From Blautia sp. OF03-15BH (GTDB lineage: Bacteria; Bacillota; Clostridia; Lachnospirales; Lachnospiraceae), in the NCBI RefSeq assembly GCF_003463065.1, contig NZ_QSCM01000002.1:216762-280761 (forward strand): a stretch of 64,000 nucleotides of DNA, in the 5' to 3' direction. Each line of letters starts with the position of its first letter. The first letter of the stretch is position 1. Below the pieces are notes generated by a model that was not told where the DNA came from, did not search any database, and saw only the letters and a list, made by a program, of their open reading frames with translations. Below, one piece after another: positions 49,954-59,530 of this stretch. Position numbers and translations under genes: made by a program.

Positions 49954-50868
49954 TTATTTTGGTAATTTTTTCAAAAGTTTTTCAAAATATTCTGGCAATG
50001 GTGCTGAGAATTCCATATATTCTCCCGTTGCAGGGTGATCAAAGCCCAAGATCATGGCATGCAGAGTCTGGCCTTCCAGATGGAACGGATTTTCTTTCGG
50101 ACCATAGACTTCATCTCCCAAAAGCGGATGATGCATACTGGAAAAATGAACACGGATCTGATGTGTCCGCCCGGTCTCCAGCTGACACTCCACATAGGTA
50201 TAATTACGAAATCGTTCCAATACCCGGTAATGCGTCACCGCTTCCTTTCCGTTCTTATAATTAATGGCCATTTTTTTTCGTTCTACCGGATGGCGGCCAA
50301 TCGGAGCGTTGATCGTCCCTTCCTCTTCTTTCAAATTTCCATATACGATAGCCCGGTATCTTCTGGTAATGGAATGTACCTTCAGCTGTTCAGCGATTGA
50401 ACGGTGGGCAATGTCGTTTTTACATACCAGAAGGGAACCTGTGGTATCCCGGTCGATCCGATGGACGATCCCGGGCCGCAGAACACCATTAATACCGGAA
50501 AGACTGTTTCCACAATGATACAGCAGAGCATTGACCAGTGTCCCGCTGTAATGACCTGCTCCGGGATGAACAACCATTCCCTTCGGCTTATTGACGACAA
50601 GAACATCACTGTCCTCATAAAGAATATCCAATGGAATATCTTCCGGAAGAATATCCGGTTCCATGGCCGGAGGGATCCGGATCTCAATCTCATCCTTCTC
50701 ACGAAGGCGGTAGTTCGCTTTCAGAGGTCTCCCGTTTAACGTTACCATGCCTTCTTTTAAAAGTTTCTGAATATAAGAACGGGAGAGCTCTGAAAGCTCT
50801 CCTGACAAAAACTTATCGATCCGTTCACCGGCTTTTTCCGCACTGATTTCATACGTAAATTCGTCCAT
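49954..50868 (-). CDS. RluA-family 23S rRNA pseudouridine synthase
   Basis: 304 residues: S4 RNA-binding domain (about 13-60) and synthase domain with the catalytic Asp in VHRIDRDTTGSLLV. Domain order matches RluD/YlyB, which modify helix 69 or nearby 23S rRNA. GGGAGG before the ATG. Last gene of the minus-strand run that starts with the HlyD-like gene; lspA lies 12 nt upstream, a common arrangement in Firmicutes. Confidence 0.92.
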   Translation of the reverse strand: MDEFTYEISAEKAGERIDKFLSGELSELSRSYIQKLLKEGMVTLNGRPLKANYRLREKDEIEIRIPPAMEPDILPEDIPLDILYEDSDVLVVNKPKGMVVHPGAGHYSGTLVNALLYHCGNSLSGINGVLRPGIVHRIDRDTTGSLLVCKNDIAHRSIAEQLKVHSITRRYRAIVYGNLKEEEGTINAPIGRHPVERKKMAINYKNGKEAVTHYRVLERFRNYTYVECQLETGRTHQIRVHFSSMHHPLLGDEVYGPKENPFHLEGQTLHAMILGFDHPATGEYMEFSAPLPEYFEKLLKKLPK

Positions 50869-50880
50869 TTGTCCTCCCTG

Positions 50881-51390
50881 TCATTTTTTTCTGGAAAGGC
50901 AGGAAAACTCCTCCTCTCCCGTAATCAGATATAAAATGGCAAATAATGCCACTCCCACAGTTACATATATATCTGCCACGTTAAACACCGGAAAATCAAT
51001 CAGTGAAAAGTAAAAAAAATCAATGACATAGCCCAGACGCAGACGGTCAATGAGATTTCCGATCCCTCCGGCTGCGATCATGGTAAGAGATACCAGGAAG
51101 GGAATATATTTCCTTTTTTTAGGAAAACGCCGGAATAAAAATATGGTCAATACAAGAATCAACCCAGTTCCAAAAAGAAACATCCAGCGCATATTTTCAA
51201 AAATTCCAAAAGCAGCTCCCCTGTTTTCCAGATAAAGCAGTTCAAAAACACCAGGAATCCATACGATGGCATCCTGATCCTTCAGTTTTTGAACTGCCAA
51301 TACCTTCGTACACTGATCAATCGCTACAAGCAACAGAAGCGCCGCCAGACATCCCAGGATGTACCGGCGGTCATTTTGTTTATTCTCCAT
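50881..51390 (-). CDS. lspA: Lipoprotein signal peptidase
   Basis: 169 residues, four transmembrane helices, with the catalytic Asp pair in GGIGNLIDRLRLGYVIDF and FNVADIYV. It removes signal peptides from prolipoproteins. The ATG at 51390 (GGAGAAG upstream) is preferred to an upstream start and overlaps the end of aroB by 11 nt. Confidence 0.95.
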   Translation of the reverse strand: MENKQNDRRYILGCLAALLLLVAIDQCTKVLAVQKLKDQDAIVWIPGVFELLYLENRGAAFGIFENMRWMFLFGTGLILVLTIFLFRRFPKKRKYIPFLVSLTMIAAGGIGNLIDRLRLGYVIDFFYFSLIDFPVFNVADIYVTVGVALFAILYLITGEEEFSCLSRKK

Positions 51391-52501
51391 CTTCTTCTCC
51401 GTTATCAAGGAAATAATGGACGGCAGAGCGGATCTCATCATCTGTCACTTTGAAATCCACATAAGCATGTCCGATGCTCTTTAAAAGAATGAATTTAATC
51501 TGACCATGTTCCATCTTTTTATCGGATTTGGTCGCCTTGACAACCTCGTTCTCGTCCAGGGCATCCAGAAAGATCGGGAGATCAAAGCCAACATTCATAT
51601 CACGGATTTCAAAAAACTCCTCATTGGTAAGAAGTCCTCTCTTCCAGGAAATGTAGGCGGCACAGAGATAACCGAGAGCAACACACTGACCGTGAAGCAT
51701 CTGAAAATCCTGAAGCTTTTCAATTGCATGACCTACGGTATGCCCAAGATTCAGAAGAGCCCGTTCCCCTTTTTCTGTCGGATCTTTTTCAACAACTGCT
51801 TTTTTGATCTTCATGCTTTCCAGAACCATCGTTCTCAGGACAGCCACCTCGCGATCCTGGATCTCAGACATCTGGTTGATGCACCACTCATAATAGGAAG
51901 CGTTTTTGATCAGACCATGCTTTAATACCTCACCCATACCACAGGCAAACTGCTCGGCCGTAAGGGTTTTCAACGTGGAAAGATTTGCATAGACAAGCGC
52001 AGGATGATGGAACGCACCTACCATATTCTTGTAGCCGTCAAAGTCCACTCCTGTTTTTCCACCGATACTGCTGTCTACCTGTGCCAGCAGTGTCGTCGGA
52101 ATCTGGATAAAGTCAATTCCGCGGAGATACGTAGCAGCTGCATAACCGGTAAGATCTCCGGTCACGCCTCCACCAAGAGCAGCCAGAATATCTTTCCGGT
52201 CAAAATGAGCTCCGATCAGATGACGATAGAGTTCTCTCACCGTATCCAGCGTTTTGGAAGCTTCTCCAGCCGGGAAAGTAAATACACTTACTTCCGCAAA
52301 ACTTTTTTCAAGAACCGCTTTTACCGGAGTCAGATACAGGGACGCTACTGTACTGTCTGTCACGATACAGATTTTCCTGTTTTCCGGCTCCAGTACTTTT
52401 ACGGCTTCTGTTATGCCGTCAAAATTCTCTTCCAGATAAATATCATAAGAAGTTTTCTGCCCTGTTTTTACCGTAAGGGCTTTTTTTATTTCTTCACTCA
52501 T
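51380..52501 (-). CDS. aroB: 3-dehydroquinate synthase
   Basis: 373 residues. NAD-binding ALGGGVTGDLTGYAAATYLRG and metal-binding IQIPTTLLAQVDSSIGGKTG, with GHTVGHAIE carrying zinc-ligand His residues. The enzyme converts DAHP to 3-dehydroquinate in the shikimate pathway. Its position between ylmH and lspA in a division/ribosome operon is a genomic habit of this group; no other aro gene is adjacent. Confidence 0.95.
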   Translation of the reverse strand: MSEEIKKALTVKTGQKTSYDIYLEENFDGITEAVKVLEPENRKICIVTDSTVASLYLTPVKAVLEKSFAEVSVFTFPAGEASKTLDTVRELYRHLIGAHFDRKDILAALGGGVTGDLTGYAAATYLRGIDFIQIPTTLLAQVDSSIGGKTGVDFDGYKNMVGAFHHPALVYANLSTLKTLTAEQFACGMGEVLKHGLIKNASYYEWCINQMSEIQDREVAVLRTMVLESMKIKKAVVEKDPTEKGERALLNLGHTVGHAIEKLQDFQMLHGQCVALGYLCAAYISWKRGLLTNEEFFEIRDMNVGFDLPIFLDALDENEVVKATKSDKKMEHGQIKFILLKSIGHAYVDFKVTDDEIRSAVHYFLDNGEEDGE

Positions 52502-52519
52502 CTCTATTTTTCCTCGCTT

Positions 52520-53275
52520 TTACAAATATTTCTCTATTTCGATGACATAACGGCCTTTTTTCGTCTGTCCCTCGAACGACAACAGACGGAAACGGCCGAA
52601 GCCGCGAACAGAGATCAGATCGTTCTCCTTTAACTGACAACCATTGGAGGTCACCAGCCTGCCGTTTACAAAGACTTTTCCCTCTTCAATAAGAGAAACC
52701 AGGCTGCTCCTGGAGGACTTCAGTGCTACAGATATGACGCTGTCCAGACGTACCGTATTCACAGTTCCACGAAGGCGTTCCGTTCGTTCCGTCACCTGTA
52801 TCTCATCAGGATCTGCAGGTTCTACCCGAACCGGTGTATGACGTACTCTGGTCAATTCCTGTTGCAGAAAAGGGGCAATCCCTTCTTCACAGAAGAAGAT
52901 TGCTTCTTTTTCCCCGATCAGGATATCTCCGATCTTTGAACGATCCACACCAAGATTTAAAAGAGCTCCAAGGTAATCCCTATGGCTCAGATCCTCTGCA
53001 AACTTCTTCTGAAGAGGACGAATCTTTAATGAAACAACAGGAAAGTCATAATTATAAGAAAGAGCATCAGGAAGAAAGGCTGCTATCTGACGCTCTGCAT
53101 GTTCATAGCCGCCAAAGAGCCTGTATGAAACATATGCAAACTCTTTTACGCAACTATGAAAAATATTCAGTTCATTAAGATTCATAAAATCGGTAAAGAC
53201 CACGATCCCTCGCCGGTCGGCTGCGCCGGCCAGATCTTTTAATCTCTTTTTAAACAGTTCTTCTTCCCGATTCAT
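52520..53275 (-). CDS. ylmH: YlmH family RNA-binding protein (S4 domain)
   Basis: 251 residues. The N-terminal YlmH domain is followed by an S4 domain (about 180-240; LDSVISVALKSSRSSLVSLI and GKVFVNGRLV). YlmH is linked to ribosome rescue and to the sepF region in Firmicutes. AGGAG before the ATG. sepF lies 11 nt upstream. Confidence 0.9.
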   Translation of the reverse strand: MNREEELFKKRLKDLAGAADRRGIVVFTDFMNLNELNIFHSCVKEFAYVSYRLFGGYEHAERQIAAFLPDALSYNYDFPVVSLKIRPLQKKFAEDLSHRDYLGALLNLGVDRSKIGDILIGEKEAIFFCEEGIAPFLQQELTRVRHTPVRVEPADPDEIQVTERTERLRGTVNTVRLDSVISVALKSSRSSLVSLIEEGKVFVNGRLVTSNGCQLKENDLISVRGFGRFRLLSFEGQTKKGRYVIEIEKYL

Positions 53276-53286
53276 CTTTGTTTCTC

Positions 53287-53883
53287 CTAGAATCTGGAGG
53301 AATGAACAGACGGCACGTCAAAGGAACCGCCTAAGATCTCCTGAATATCACCGGATACATCCACCGTAGACGGAGTGATAATAAAGATATAACCGCTGAT
53401 CTTCTGAAGAGTGCCATTGATCGCATAGCAGGACCCGGAAGAGAAATCAATGATACGCTGTGCAATATCAAGATCCAGTCCTTCCATATTCAGAACTACC
53501 GTACAACCGCCAAGCAATGTTTCTGTGATCTCTCTGGCGTCCTCCATGGACTTTGGCTTGATCACACAGACTTCCATTCCGCTGCTCTTTCTCGGACGGA
53601 TGGGAGAAACCTTACTGCTGGTCACAGGCTGAGCCTTGAGCTGTCTGGGACGCTCGGAAACGGATGCTTTCGGCGCAACTGTCTTGGCTTTTCTGGCTTC
53701 TTTGATCTTGAAGTCATCCTGAAAATCATCATCCTCATCAAAATCGTCATTCTTTTTGAAAAAATGTTTTTTTGCAGGGCGTTCTTCCTCAAATTCGTCA
53801 TCAATCTCATCATCCAGATAATCATCGTCATCATAATCATCGTTTAGTTTCATGACGTTTAAGAATTTGTCTAATACTCCCAT
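53287..53883 (-). CDS. sepF: Cell division protein SepF
   Basis: 198 residues. An N-terminal membrane-binding helix (MGVLDKFLNVMKLN), a very acidic linker (about 15-75), and the C-terminal SepF domain (about 103-190; DAREITETLLGGCTVVLNME, GSCYAINGTLQKISGYIFII). SepF bundles FtsZ and ties it to the membrane. AGGAG before the ATG. Confidence 0.95.
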   Translation of the reverse strand: MGVLDKFLNVMKLNDDYDDDDYLDDEIDDEFEEERPAKKHFFKKNDDFDEDDDFQDDFKIKEARKAKTVAPKASVSERPRQLKAQPVTSSKVSPIRPRKSSGMEVCVIKPKSMEDAREITETLLGGCTVVLNMEGLDLDIAQRIIDFSSGSCYAINGTLQKISGYIFIITPSTVDVSGDIQEILGGSFDVPSVHSSRF

Positions 53884-53898
53884 TTCTATCTCCTATCT

Positions 53899-54600
53899 TT
53901 ATCCAATCTGATAATTTCTTTCTCCGAAGATTCCGGTCCCTACACGGACCATGGTTGCACCTTCTTCAATGGCTACCTCGTAATCGCCGGTCATTCCCAT
54001 GCTAAGATGATGCATAGTAACATTATCAATGTTTTTCGCGGCGATGTCAACAGATAATTTTCTCAATTTTACAAAATATTGACGATTTTCTTCAGCATTC
54101 TCAACAAAAGGTGCGATCGTCATAAGACCTTCTACACGAATGTTGGACAGTTTTGCAATTTCGCGAATTGCTTTTTCTGTTTCCTCTACCAGAAAGCCTG
54201 ATTTGCTTTCCTCCTGAGCTACATTGACCTCCACAAGGACCGGCATGATACGGTCATGCTTTTTTGCCTCTGCATTGACCGCTTCTGCAAGACGGATGGA
54301 ATCAATGGAATGGATCAGCACCGCCCGGTCAATCACATATTTGATCTTATTTGTCTGCAGGTGGCCGATCATATGAAAATGGAGATTTTTCGGGAGCACT
54401 TCATATTTATCACGGAGCTCCTGCGGTTTATTTTCTCCAAATTCCACGATTCCGGCTGCCATGATCTCCTCAATCATTTCAACCGGTTTTGTTTTGCTCA
54501 CAGCAACAAGAAGAACCTCCTCCCGTTTCCGGCCGCTTCTGTCACAGGCCGCCTGGATCCGTTTTTCCACATCGTTCAGATTATCGAGCAGCATACTCAT
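53899..54600 (-). CDS. yggS: YggS family PLP homeostasis protein
   Basis: 233 residues. The PLP-binding Lys is in LLVAVSKTKPVE (about 36), and HFIGHLQTNK-like (HMIGHLQTNKIKYV) and LSMGMTGDYEVAIEEGATMVRVGTGIFG sections are diagnostic. It keeps pyridoxal phosphate levels balanced. Located between the HlyD-like gene and sepF as in many Gram-positives. Confidence 0.95.
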   Translation of the reverse strand: MSMLLDNLNDVEKRIQAACDRSGRKREEVLLVAVSKTKPVEMIEEIMAAGIVEFGENKPQELRDKYEVLPKNLHFHMIGHLQTNKIKYVIDRAVLIHSIDSIRLAEAVNAEAKKHDRIMPVLVEVNVAQEESKSGFLVEETEKAIREIAKLSNIRVEGLMTIAPFVENAEENRQYFVKLRKLSVDIAAKNIDNVTMHHLSMGMTGDYEVAIEEGATMVRVGTGIFGERNYQIG

Positions 54601-54625
54601 TCTTTACACTTCACTTTCTTATCGT

Positions 54626-56044
54626 TTAATAATGGATCACAATATCCTCGTCATTGACAGTATCTGCATTCAGGGCAATGTGATCGTACTGGGCCAGTCC
54701 AAAGGTAGACCCTGCTTCTACAATGCAATATTCTTCATTTTCATCAATAATGGTGATCTCACGGAATACGGCATACCCCTTGTTTATATTATAAACGCCA
54801 CTGATGGATTCCGTCTCCTGGATCGTGTATGTTTTCTGGCTGTTCTGTTTGCGAAGCTCATCGCCTTTCTGGAAACTGGAACAGTCCACAAGAAAACCAT
54901 CCTCTGTTTTATCGTACACAGTAACTGTTTTTGTTTTTACAGACTCTGTTCCGTTTTTATCCACCACCGGACACAACACACTGATCTCAGAGGGTGTACT
55001 GGTCGTTTCCCGGTCATAAACGGCAAACTCCTCAGGAATCTTGTAGAAACTTTTTATAGCAATAGCAGAATTTGGAATCTTCAGGCCGGTCTTCCGATTC
55101 AGTACAAGTTCAATATCAACATAACGTTCCGATGCGTAAAGACTCATACATTTATCCATAGACAGGATCCCGATATACGAATTTCCCACTTTCTGGATCT
55201 GAAGTCCTGCATAAAAGATCGTGTCATCTTTTAAAAAGCGAAATTTTACACTGTTGTTTGCAGCCAGCTCTGTCGCCATTTTCTGATCCAGGAGAATACA
55301 GAGATACCAGTTTTCCTCTGTCACCAGTTTGTAGATCGGATCTCCGCTCTTAACATTTTTGTTCATCCGCAGATTCTTTTTTTCATAATTTTTCTGTTCA
55401 AAATCGGATGCCGTGAGTGATTCCGGAAGCTTTGATTCAAAACCGTCCGTAGAAAAAACAACGATTCCTTCTGTTGGAGCCGTACAGGCATTGACAATCG
55501 AACTTCCGTCTGTTCCGGCTGTTTCCGAGATACCGGCTTCCAGAAGTGTGCTTTCCAGATCACCTTTGAAATTGTAAACTGCCTGGAAATTTTCCTGCTG
55601 AAAACCCAAAGAGAAACTTTCCATCTCTTCTTTCAGAATCTTCAGGGAATCTTCATCCAGCGTACTCGTCTGCACAGCAGTGGTATCCTTTTCACTTCCC
55701 ACACTTACCTTTTCCGGAACAAGAGAGGCGGAAAGGGAACCTTCATTCACCGAACAGACTGCCGTTCCACTTCCTGCTTTGCTTCCTTCTCTGACATAAT
55801 AGCTGACACTGCCGGCATGATCTGCCGTAACGATCGTTTCTGTCCGGAGCGCAAGTGCATTGTAACGATAGTTACCAGCCAGAGGACCAGCCGTTACTTC
55901 ATAAGCTGTAATATGATCGGTCGTCACATACATGACAAGACAGATAATCATATATACAAAAATAACACCGAACAGAACCGTTCCAATATTGAGGACCGGG
56001 CCATTTCTGTATTTTACGATCTTATTATTCTTTTTCCTGTTCAA
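54626..56044 (-). CDS. HlyD-like membrane protein of the sepF cluster
   Basis: About 472 residues. Basic N-terminus, one transmembrane helix (about 20-42), then a long extracytoplasmic part with barrel-sandwich and coiled stretches resembling HlyD adaptors (ALRTETIVTADHAGSVSYYV, later PTEGIVVFSTDGFES and MNKNVKSGDPIYKL). The start is a TTG at 56044 with AAGGAGG eight bases upstream. No efflux pump is encoded nearby, and its link to yggS and sepF suggests a role in envelope growth. Function unproven. Confidence 0.75.
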   Translation of the reverse strand: MNRKKNNKIVKYRNGPVLNIGTVLFGVIFVYMIICLVMYVTTDHITAYEVTAGPLAGNYRYNALALRTETIVTADHAGSVSYYVREGSKAGSGTAVCSVNEGSLSASLVPEKVSVGSEKDTTAVQTSTLDEDSLKILKEEMESFSLGFQQENFQAVYNFKGDLESTLLEAGISETAGTDGSSIVNACTAPTEGIVVFSTDGFESKLPESLTASDFEQKNYEKKNLRMNKNVKSGDPIYKLVTEENWYLCILLDQKMATELAANNSVKFRFLKDDTIFYAGLQIQKVGNSYIGILSMDKCMSLYASERYVDIELVLNRKTGLKIPNSAIAIKSFYKIPEEFAVYDRETTSTPSEISVLCPVVDKNGTESVKTKTVTVYDKTEDGFLVDCSSFQKGDELRKQNSQKTYTIQETESISGVYNINKGYAVFREITIIDENEEYCIVEAGSTFGLAQYDHIALNADTVNDEDIVIHY

Positions 56045-56179
56045 AGAACTGTCCTCCTTATCCAAGGTATTTTACCACTTATTCCGCCATCTCACAACCG
56101 CTTTTTTGATTTCTTTTCTGACACGTATAAATTTCCAAAAATGGTCAACACTAACATAAAATCATAAGGAGGAATTGAT

Positions 56180-56398
56180 ATGAATTCAAAATGGCTTGAT
56201 TATACGACTCTGACTCTCGTCATCGTCGGTGCTGTCAACTGGGGCCTGGTTGGTTTCTTTAAATTTGATCTGGTTGCTTACCTTTTTGGTTCCTTGTCCC
56301 TGCTCTCAAGGATCATCTATGCACTTGTAGGGCTTTCCGGCCTTTACGTTCTCAGCATGTATGGCCGTATCATTGCTGTGGGAGAAGAAGGAGAATAA
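56180..56398 (+). CDS. DUF378 small membrane protein
   Basis: 72 residues with two transmembrane helices and the family motif AVNWGLVGFFKFDLVAYLFG. Function unknown. AAGGAGG precedes the ATG. It is the only plus-strand gene in this stretch and stands alone between minus-strand operons. Confidence 0.9.
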   Translation: MNSKWLDYTTLTLVIVGAVNWGLVGFFKFDLVAYLFGSLSLLSRIIYALVGLSGLYVLSMYGRIIAVGEEGE

Positions 56399-56404
56399 AA
56401 AAAT

Positions 56405-56443
56405 AAAGGCTGCCTTCCTGTTTTGAAGACAGCCTTATCTTTC
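56405..56443. terminator. Bidirectional terminator
   Basis: AAGGCTG and CAGCCTT form a stem (with mismatched inner part TCTTCAAAAC-like) preceded by A-runs and followed by ATCTTT, between two convergent genes. Confidence 0.65.
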
Positions 56444-56452
56444 GGATATGTA

Positions 56453-56872
56453 TTACAATGAAACAATTACTTTTGATTTCGCGCATTCCGGAAGATCGCA
56501 TTCGTTCATGGATACGCTTAGTACAAAATTCACACCAAAAGTTTCACCGATCTTATCAAGTTTTTCAACAGTAGCGCTGATGTCACAGCCTTCCAGTTTT
56601 GAAATCTTTAAGAAGCTGTCCAGGTACATCTGCTCCAGATCGTGATCCTGTGAAAGAATACCACAGATAAATCCGAGAAATTCGTCGCTGTTTCCAATGG
56701 GGAATGCGGAGGTATCAATCAAACGGATTTTATTGTTTAATTCATACATATGCTTCGCATTTTTGTCCAGGTAAACGATGCTGCCGTGGGCAGTTTTAAT
56801 CTCCGTATTTACCTTGTCCAGTAATTGTTTTGTCTTTCCTTTGCCTTTCTCACCTGCGATGATCTGTATCAT
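56453..56872 (-). CDS. P-loop protein of unknown function
   Basis: 139 residues from the ATG at 56872 (GGAGGAG upstream). Walker A GEKGKGKTKQL near the start and a SIVYLDKN segment with possible Walker B Asp. The short size suggests a small nucleotide-binding protein; I recognise it as conserved in Clostridia but not its job. Confidence 0.65.
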   Translation of the reverse strand: MIQIIAGEKGKGKTKQLLDKVNTEIKTAHGSIVYLDKNAKHMYELNNKIRLIDTSAFPIGNSDEFLGFICGILSQDHDLEQMYLDSFLKISKLEGCDISATVEKLDKIGETFGVNFVLSVSMNECDLPECAKSKVIVSL

Positions 56873-56945
56873 TGTAATCTCCTCCTTTAGTCTATCGACA
56901 CAAGTATTATATTGCAATTATACTATATGGTTCTCAAAAATACAA

Positions 56946-58028
56946 CTATTTTTCGTTGATTTTACCTAAAAGTTGATTCATTTCCTGATAGAGGCTTTCT
57001 TTGTCAGGTTCTTTCATGATTATCGTCACATAGGGATTGCCATATTTGTTCTTTGAGAGCAGGACCAGACAGGCTCCGGCCTCACTGGTAGTACCTGTTT
57101 TGCCGCCCACTACCTCCACATCCTTCGGCGGAACTGCCTCATTGATGAAGTAGTGGTTCGTAGATTCCCAGGTGATATTCCGCTCTTCCCCAGCCGTAGT
57201 ACTGAAGGAAGCATAATAGGAATGACGGCTGATGATATCACGGAAATCGTCATTTTTCAATGCTTCATGAAAGATCAGGTACATATCGTATACGGTCGTA
57301 TAATGATTTTCATCCTGAAGACCATGGGGATTCATAAAATGTGTGTTCACAGCTCCCAAAGCGGCAGCTTCCTCATTCATCATGGCAACAAAATTTTCCA
57401 CTGTACCACCGACATTTTGGGCAACCGTCATAGCGGCATCGTTACCGGAATTGATCATCAGACCAAGCAGCAGCTCCCGAAGGCTTAAGACATCTCCAGG
57501 CTGGATCTCACAGACAGAGGAACCTATATCGATATCCTTACATTCCTCTCCCACGGTGATCATCTGATCCAGATTACCATTCTTCAGGGCAACCAGACAG
57601 GTCATAACCTTGGTCAGACTGGCTGGATAACGCCGCTCATGAACTGCCTTGGCATAAACGGTCTGATGGTCTGCTTCTGAAAAAATAGCAGCAGAAACGG
57701 CATCTACGGAAAGATCCGGAAGAACCACGTCTTCTTCCGGAGCTACACAGAGATCTGATGCAAAGGAAGAAGAAAAATCACCATCAAAGCTGATATTGGT
57801 AAGGCCAAAGGCAGGATCTGTCTTATCATAGGCTCTTACCAGATCGATCTCATGACTCTTGAGAAGAAATTCATAACCAAGACCACACAGTAAAAGAACC
57901 AGAACTACCAGAAGAGAAACAAATTGAATGATCAGCCGCCGCTGTTTCCGCCTGCGGCTGATCTCCCTCCGGTAAGTACTCCTTCTTTCTCTGGGAATTG
58001 TTTTTTCATTTTTATTTGTACATCTCAC
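56946..58028 (-). CDS. D-alanyl-D-alanine carboxypeptidase (DacF/PBP5-like)
   Basis: 360 residues. One N-terminal transmembrane helix (about 30-55). Peptidase S11 motifs: SLTK in RYPASLTKVMTC (S-x-x-K), SGN in MINSGNDAAMTVA, and KTG in VVGGKTGTTSEAG. It trims the terminal D-Ala of peptidoglycan stems. It starts inside the last 17 nt of mgsA, so the two are coupled; a GTG at 58028 is used. Confidence 0.92.
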   Translation of the reverse strand: MRCTNKNEKTIPRERRSTYRREISRRRKQRRLIIQFVSLLVVLVLLLCGLGYEFLLKSHEIDLVRAYDKTDPAFGLTNISFDGDFSSSFASDLCVAPEEDVVLPDLSVDAVSAAIFSEADHQTVYAKAVHERRYPASLTKVMTCLVALKNGNLDQMITVGEECKDIDIGSSVCEIQPGDVLSLRELLLGLMINSGNDAAMTVAQNVGGTVENFVAMMNEEAAALGAVNTHFMNPHGLQDENHYTTVYDMYLIFHEALKNDDFRDIISRHSYYASFSTTAGEERNITWESTNHYFINEAVPPKDVEVVGGKTGTTSEAGACLVLLSKNKYGNPYVTIIMKEPDKESLYQEMNQLLGKINEK

Positions 58029-58407
58029 GCCACTCTAAATCTCCTCTGTCTAATGATTTGATGAGCAATTCTGCCGTTGCCAGGTTTGTAGCCAGAGGAA
58101 TGTTGTGTGTATCACAGAGGCGGAAAATATCTTTCACGTCCGGCTCAAATTTCTTGGGATTCATAGGATCCCGAAGGAAGATCATAAGGTCGATCCCATT
58201 ATTTTCAATCTGGGCAGCCATCTGCTGGATCCCGCCCAGATGACCTGCCAGATACCGGTGAACGTTGAGATTGGTAACCTCTTCGATCAGCCGTCCGGTA
58301 GTATCTGTGGCATACACGGTATTTTTGCTCAGGATTCCTCTGTATGCAATGCAGAAATTCTGCATTAAAATTTTCTTTGCGTCATGTGCAACTAATCCAA
58401 TGTTCAT
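58012..58407 (-). CDS. mgsA: Methylglyoxal synthase
   Basis: 131 residues. Features: IGLVAHDAKK with the conserved HD, YATDTTGRLIEE with the phosphate-binding T-G, and VHRYLAGHLGGIQQMAAQI and IFLRDPMNPKKFEPDV, typical of MgsA. The enzyme turns dihydroxyacetone phosphate into methylglyoxal. AGGGGG before the ATG. Between rodA and the carboxypeptidase gene, an arrangement common in Lachnospiraceae. Confidence 0.95.
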   Translation of the reverse strand: MNIGLVAHDAKKILMQNFCIAYRGILSKNTVYATDTTGRLIEEVTNLNVHRYLAGHLGGIQQMAAQIENNGIDLMIFLRDPMNPKKFEPDVKDIFRLCDTHNIPLATNLATAELLIKSLDRGDLEWREMYK

Positions 58408-58423
58408 GATTTGCTACCCCCTG

Positions 58424-59530
58424 TTAATATTTTCGTACCTGAAGCCCTACATTCAGAACCAGACCGATTCCGATACAGAAGCTGACAAGAGATGTCAGCC
58501 CGTAGCTTACAAAGGGAAGTGTAAGGCCGGTGTTTGGCATCAGGCCAGTCGTAACACAGATGTTGATAAAGCTCTGAAAAAAGATCAAAGCTCCCATTCC
58601 GCACCCTACAAGGGTGCCTGGAAGATCTCTTGCATGTCTTCCGATGTTGATACACTCCAAAGCGATCAGAAGCTCCAGGATAATAATGATACAACATCCA
58701 AGAAAACCAAGCTCCTCACCGGCCACAGCGAAAATAAAGTCTGTCTGGGATTCGGAAATGAAATTTCCGTTTTTTACTGACGAAACCACATTATTGTCCA
58801 GACCTTTTCCGTAAAGCTGTCCGGATCCGATGGCTATGATCGAATTTACCTGCTGTCTGGCAATATCCGGATACTCCTCCGGTTTCAGCCACGCCAGGAT
58901 ACGATTTGCCTGATAGCCCTGGAGAACCTGCTGATCCGGCGACAGGATCAGACTCATAAGGAGAACCGCCAACGGAACACACGCCACTATTATACCACCA
59001 ACAATTTTATAACTCAATCCTGATACAAAAAACATTGCACAAAAAAGTAATACAAATACGATGGTCGTGGAAAGATCCGGTTCCTTCAAAAGCAGGGCTG
59101 TCGGAGCTGCCACAAGAAGCAGTGCGATCAGGATCGTTTTGAAGCGGCTGATATCTTCTTCATGTTTTGAAAAAAACTTGGCAAAAAATGCGATCATCAG
59201 GATTTTTACCACATCGGAAGGCTGAAACTGCAGGACTCCTCCCACACGAATCCAACGTGTTGCACCACCCACATTTTCACCGGCAAGCAGCACGGCGGCA
59301 AGAAGTCCGATACCCACAAAATAAGAAAGCCAGTAAAAATCCAAAACCCAGCTGTAGTCGATCAGTGAAGTGATCACCATAACCACCAGTCCCAGGATCA
59401 GTCCTGCGATCTGTTTTGTCTGCACACTCTCTTTTGCACTTCCGATCACCAGGATTCCTATGACAGAAAGTGCGATCACCCATATGATCAGTCGAAAATT
59501 ATAATCCTTTAATCTGTATTGTCTTAGCAT
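58424..59530 (-). CDS. rodA: RodA peptidoglycan glycosyltransferase
   Basis: 368 residues with about ten transmembrane helices and SEDS motifs (GGATRWIRVGG, FQPSDVVKI, FIFAVAGEELGFLG, and PFVSYG near the end). RodA polymerises glycan strands for side-wall growth with PBP2, whose gene starts the operon. Overlaps minE by 32 nt. Confidence 0.93.
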   Translation of the reverse strand: MLRQYRLKDYNFRLIIWVIALSVIGILVIGSAKESVQTKQIAGLILGLVVMVITSLIDYSWVLDFYWLSYFVGIGLLAAVLLAGENVGGATRWIRVGGVLQFQPSDVVKILMIAFFAKFFSKHEEDISRFKTILIALLLVAAPTALLLKEPDLSTTIVFVLLFCAMFFVSGLSYKIVGGIIVACVPLAVLLMSLILSPDQQVLQGYQANRILAWLKPEEYPDIARQQVNSIIAIGSGQLYGKGLDNNVVSSVKNGNFISESQTDFIFAVAGEELGFLGCCIIIILELLIALECINIGRHARDLPGTLVGCGMGALIFFQSFINICVTTGLMPNTGLTLPFVSYGLTSLVSFCIGIGLVLNVGLQVRKY

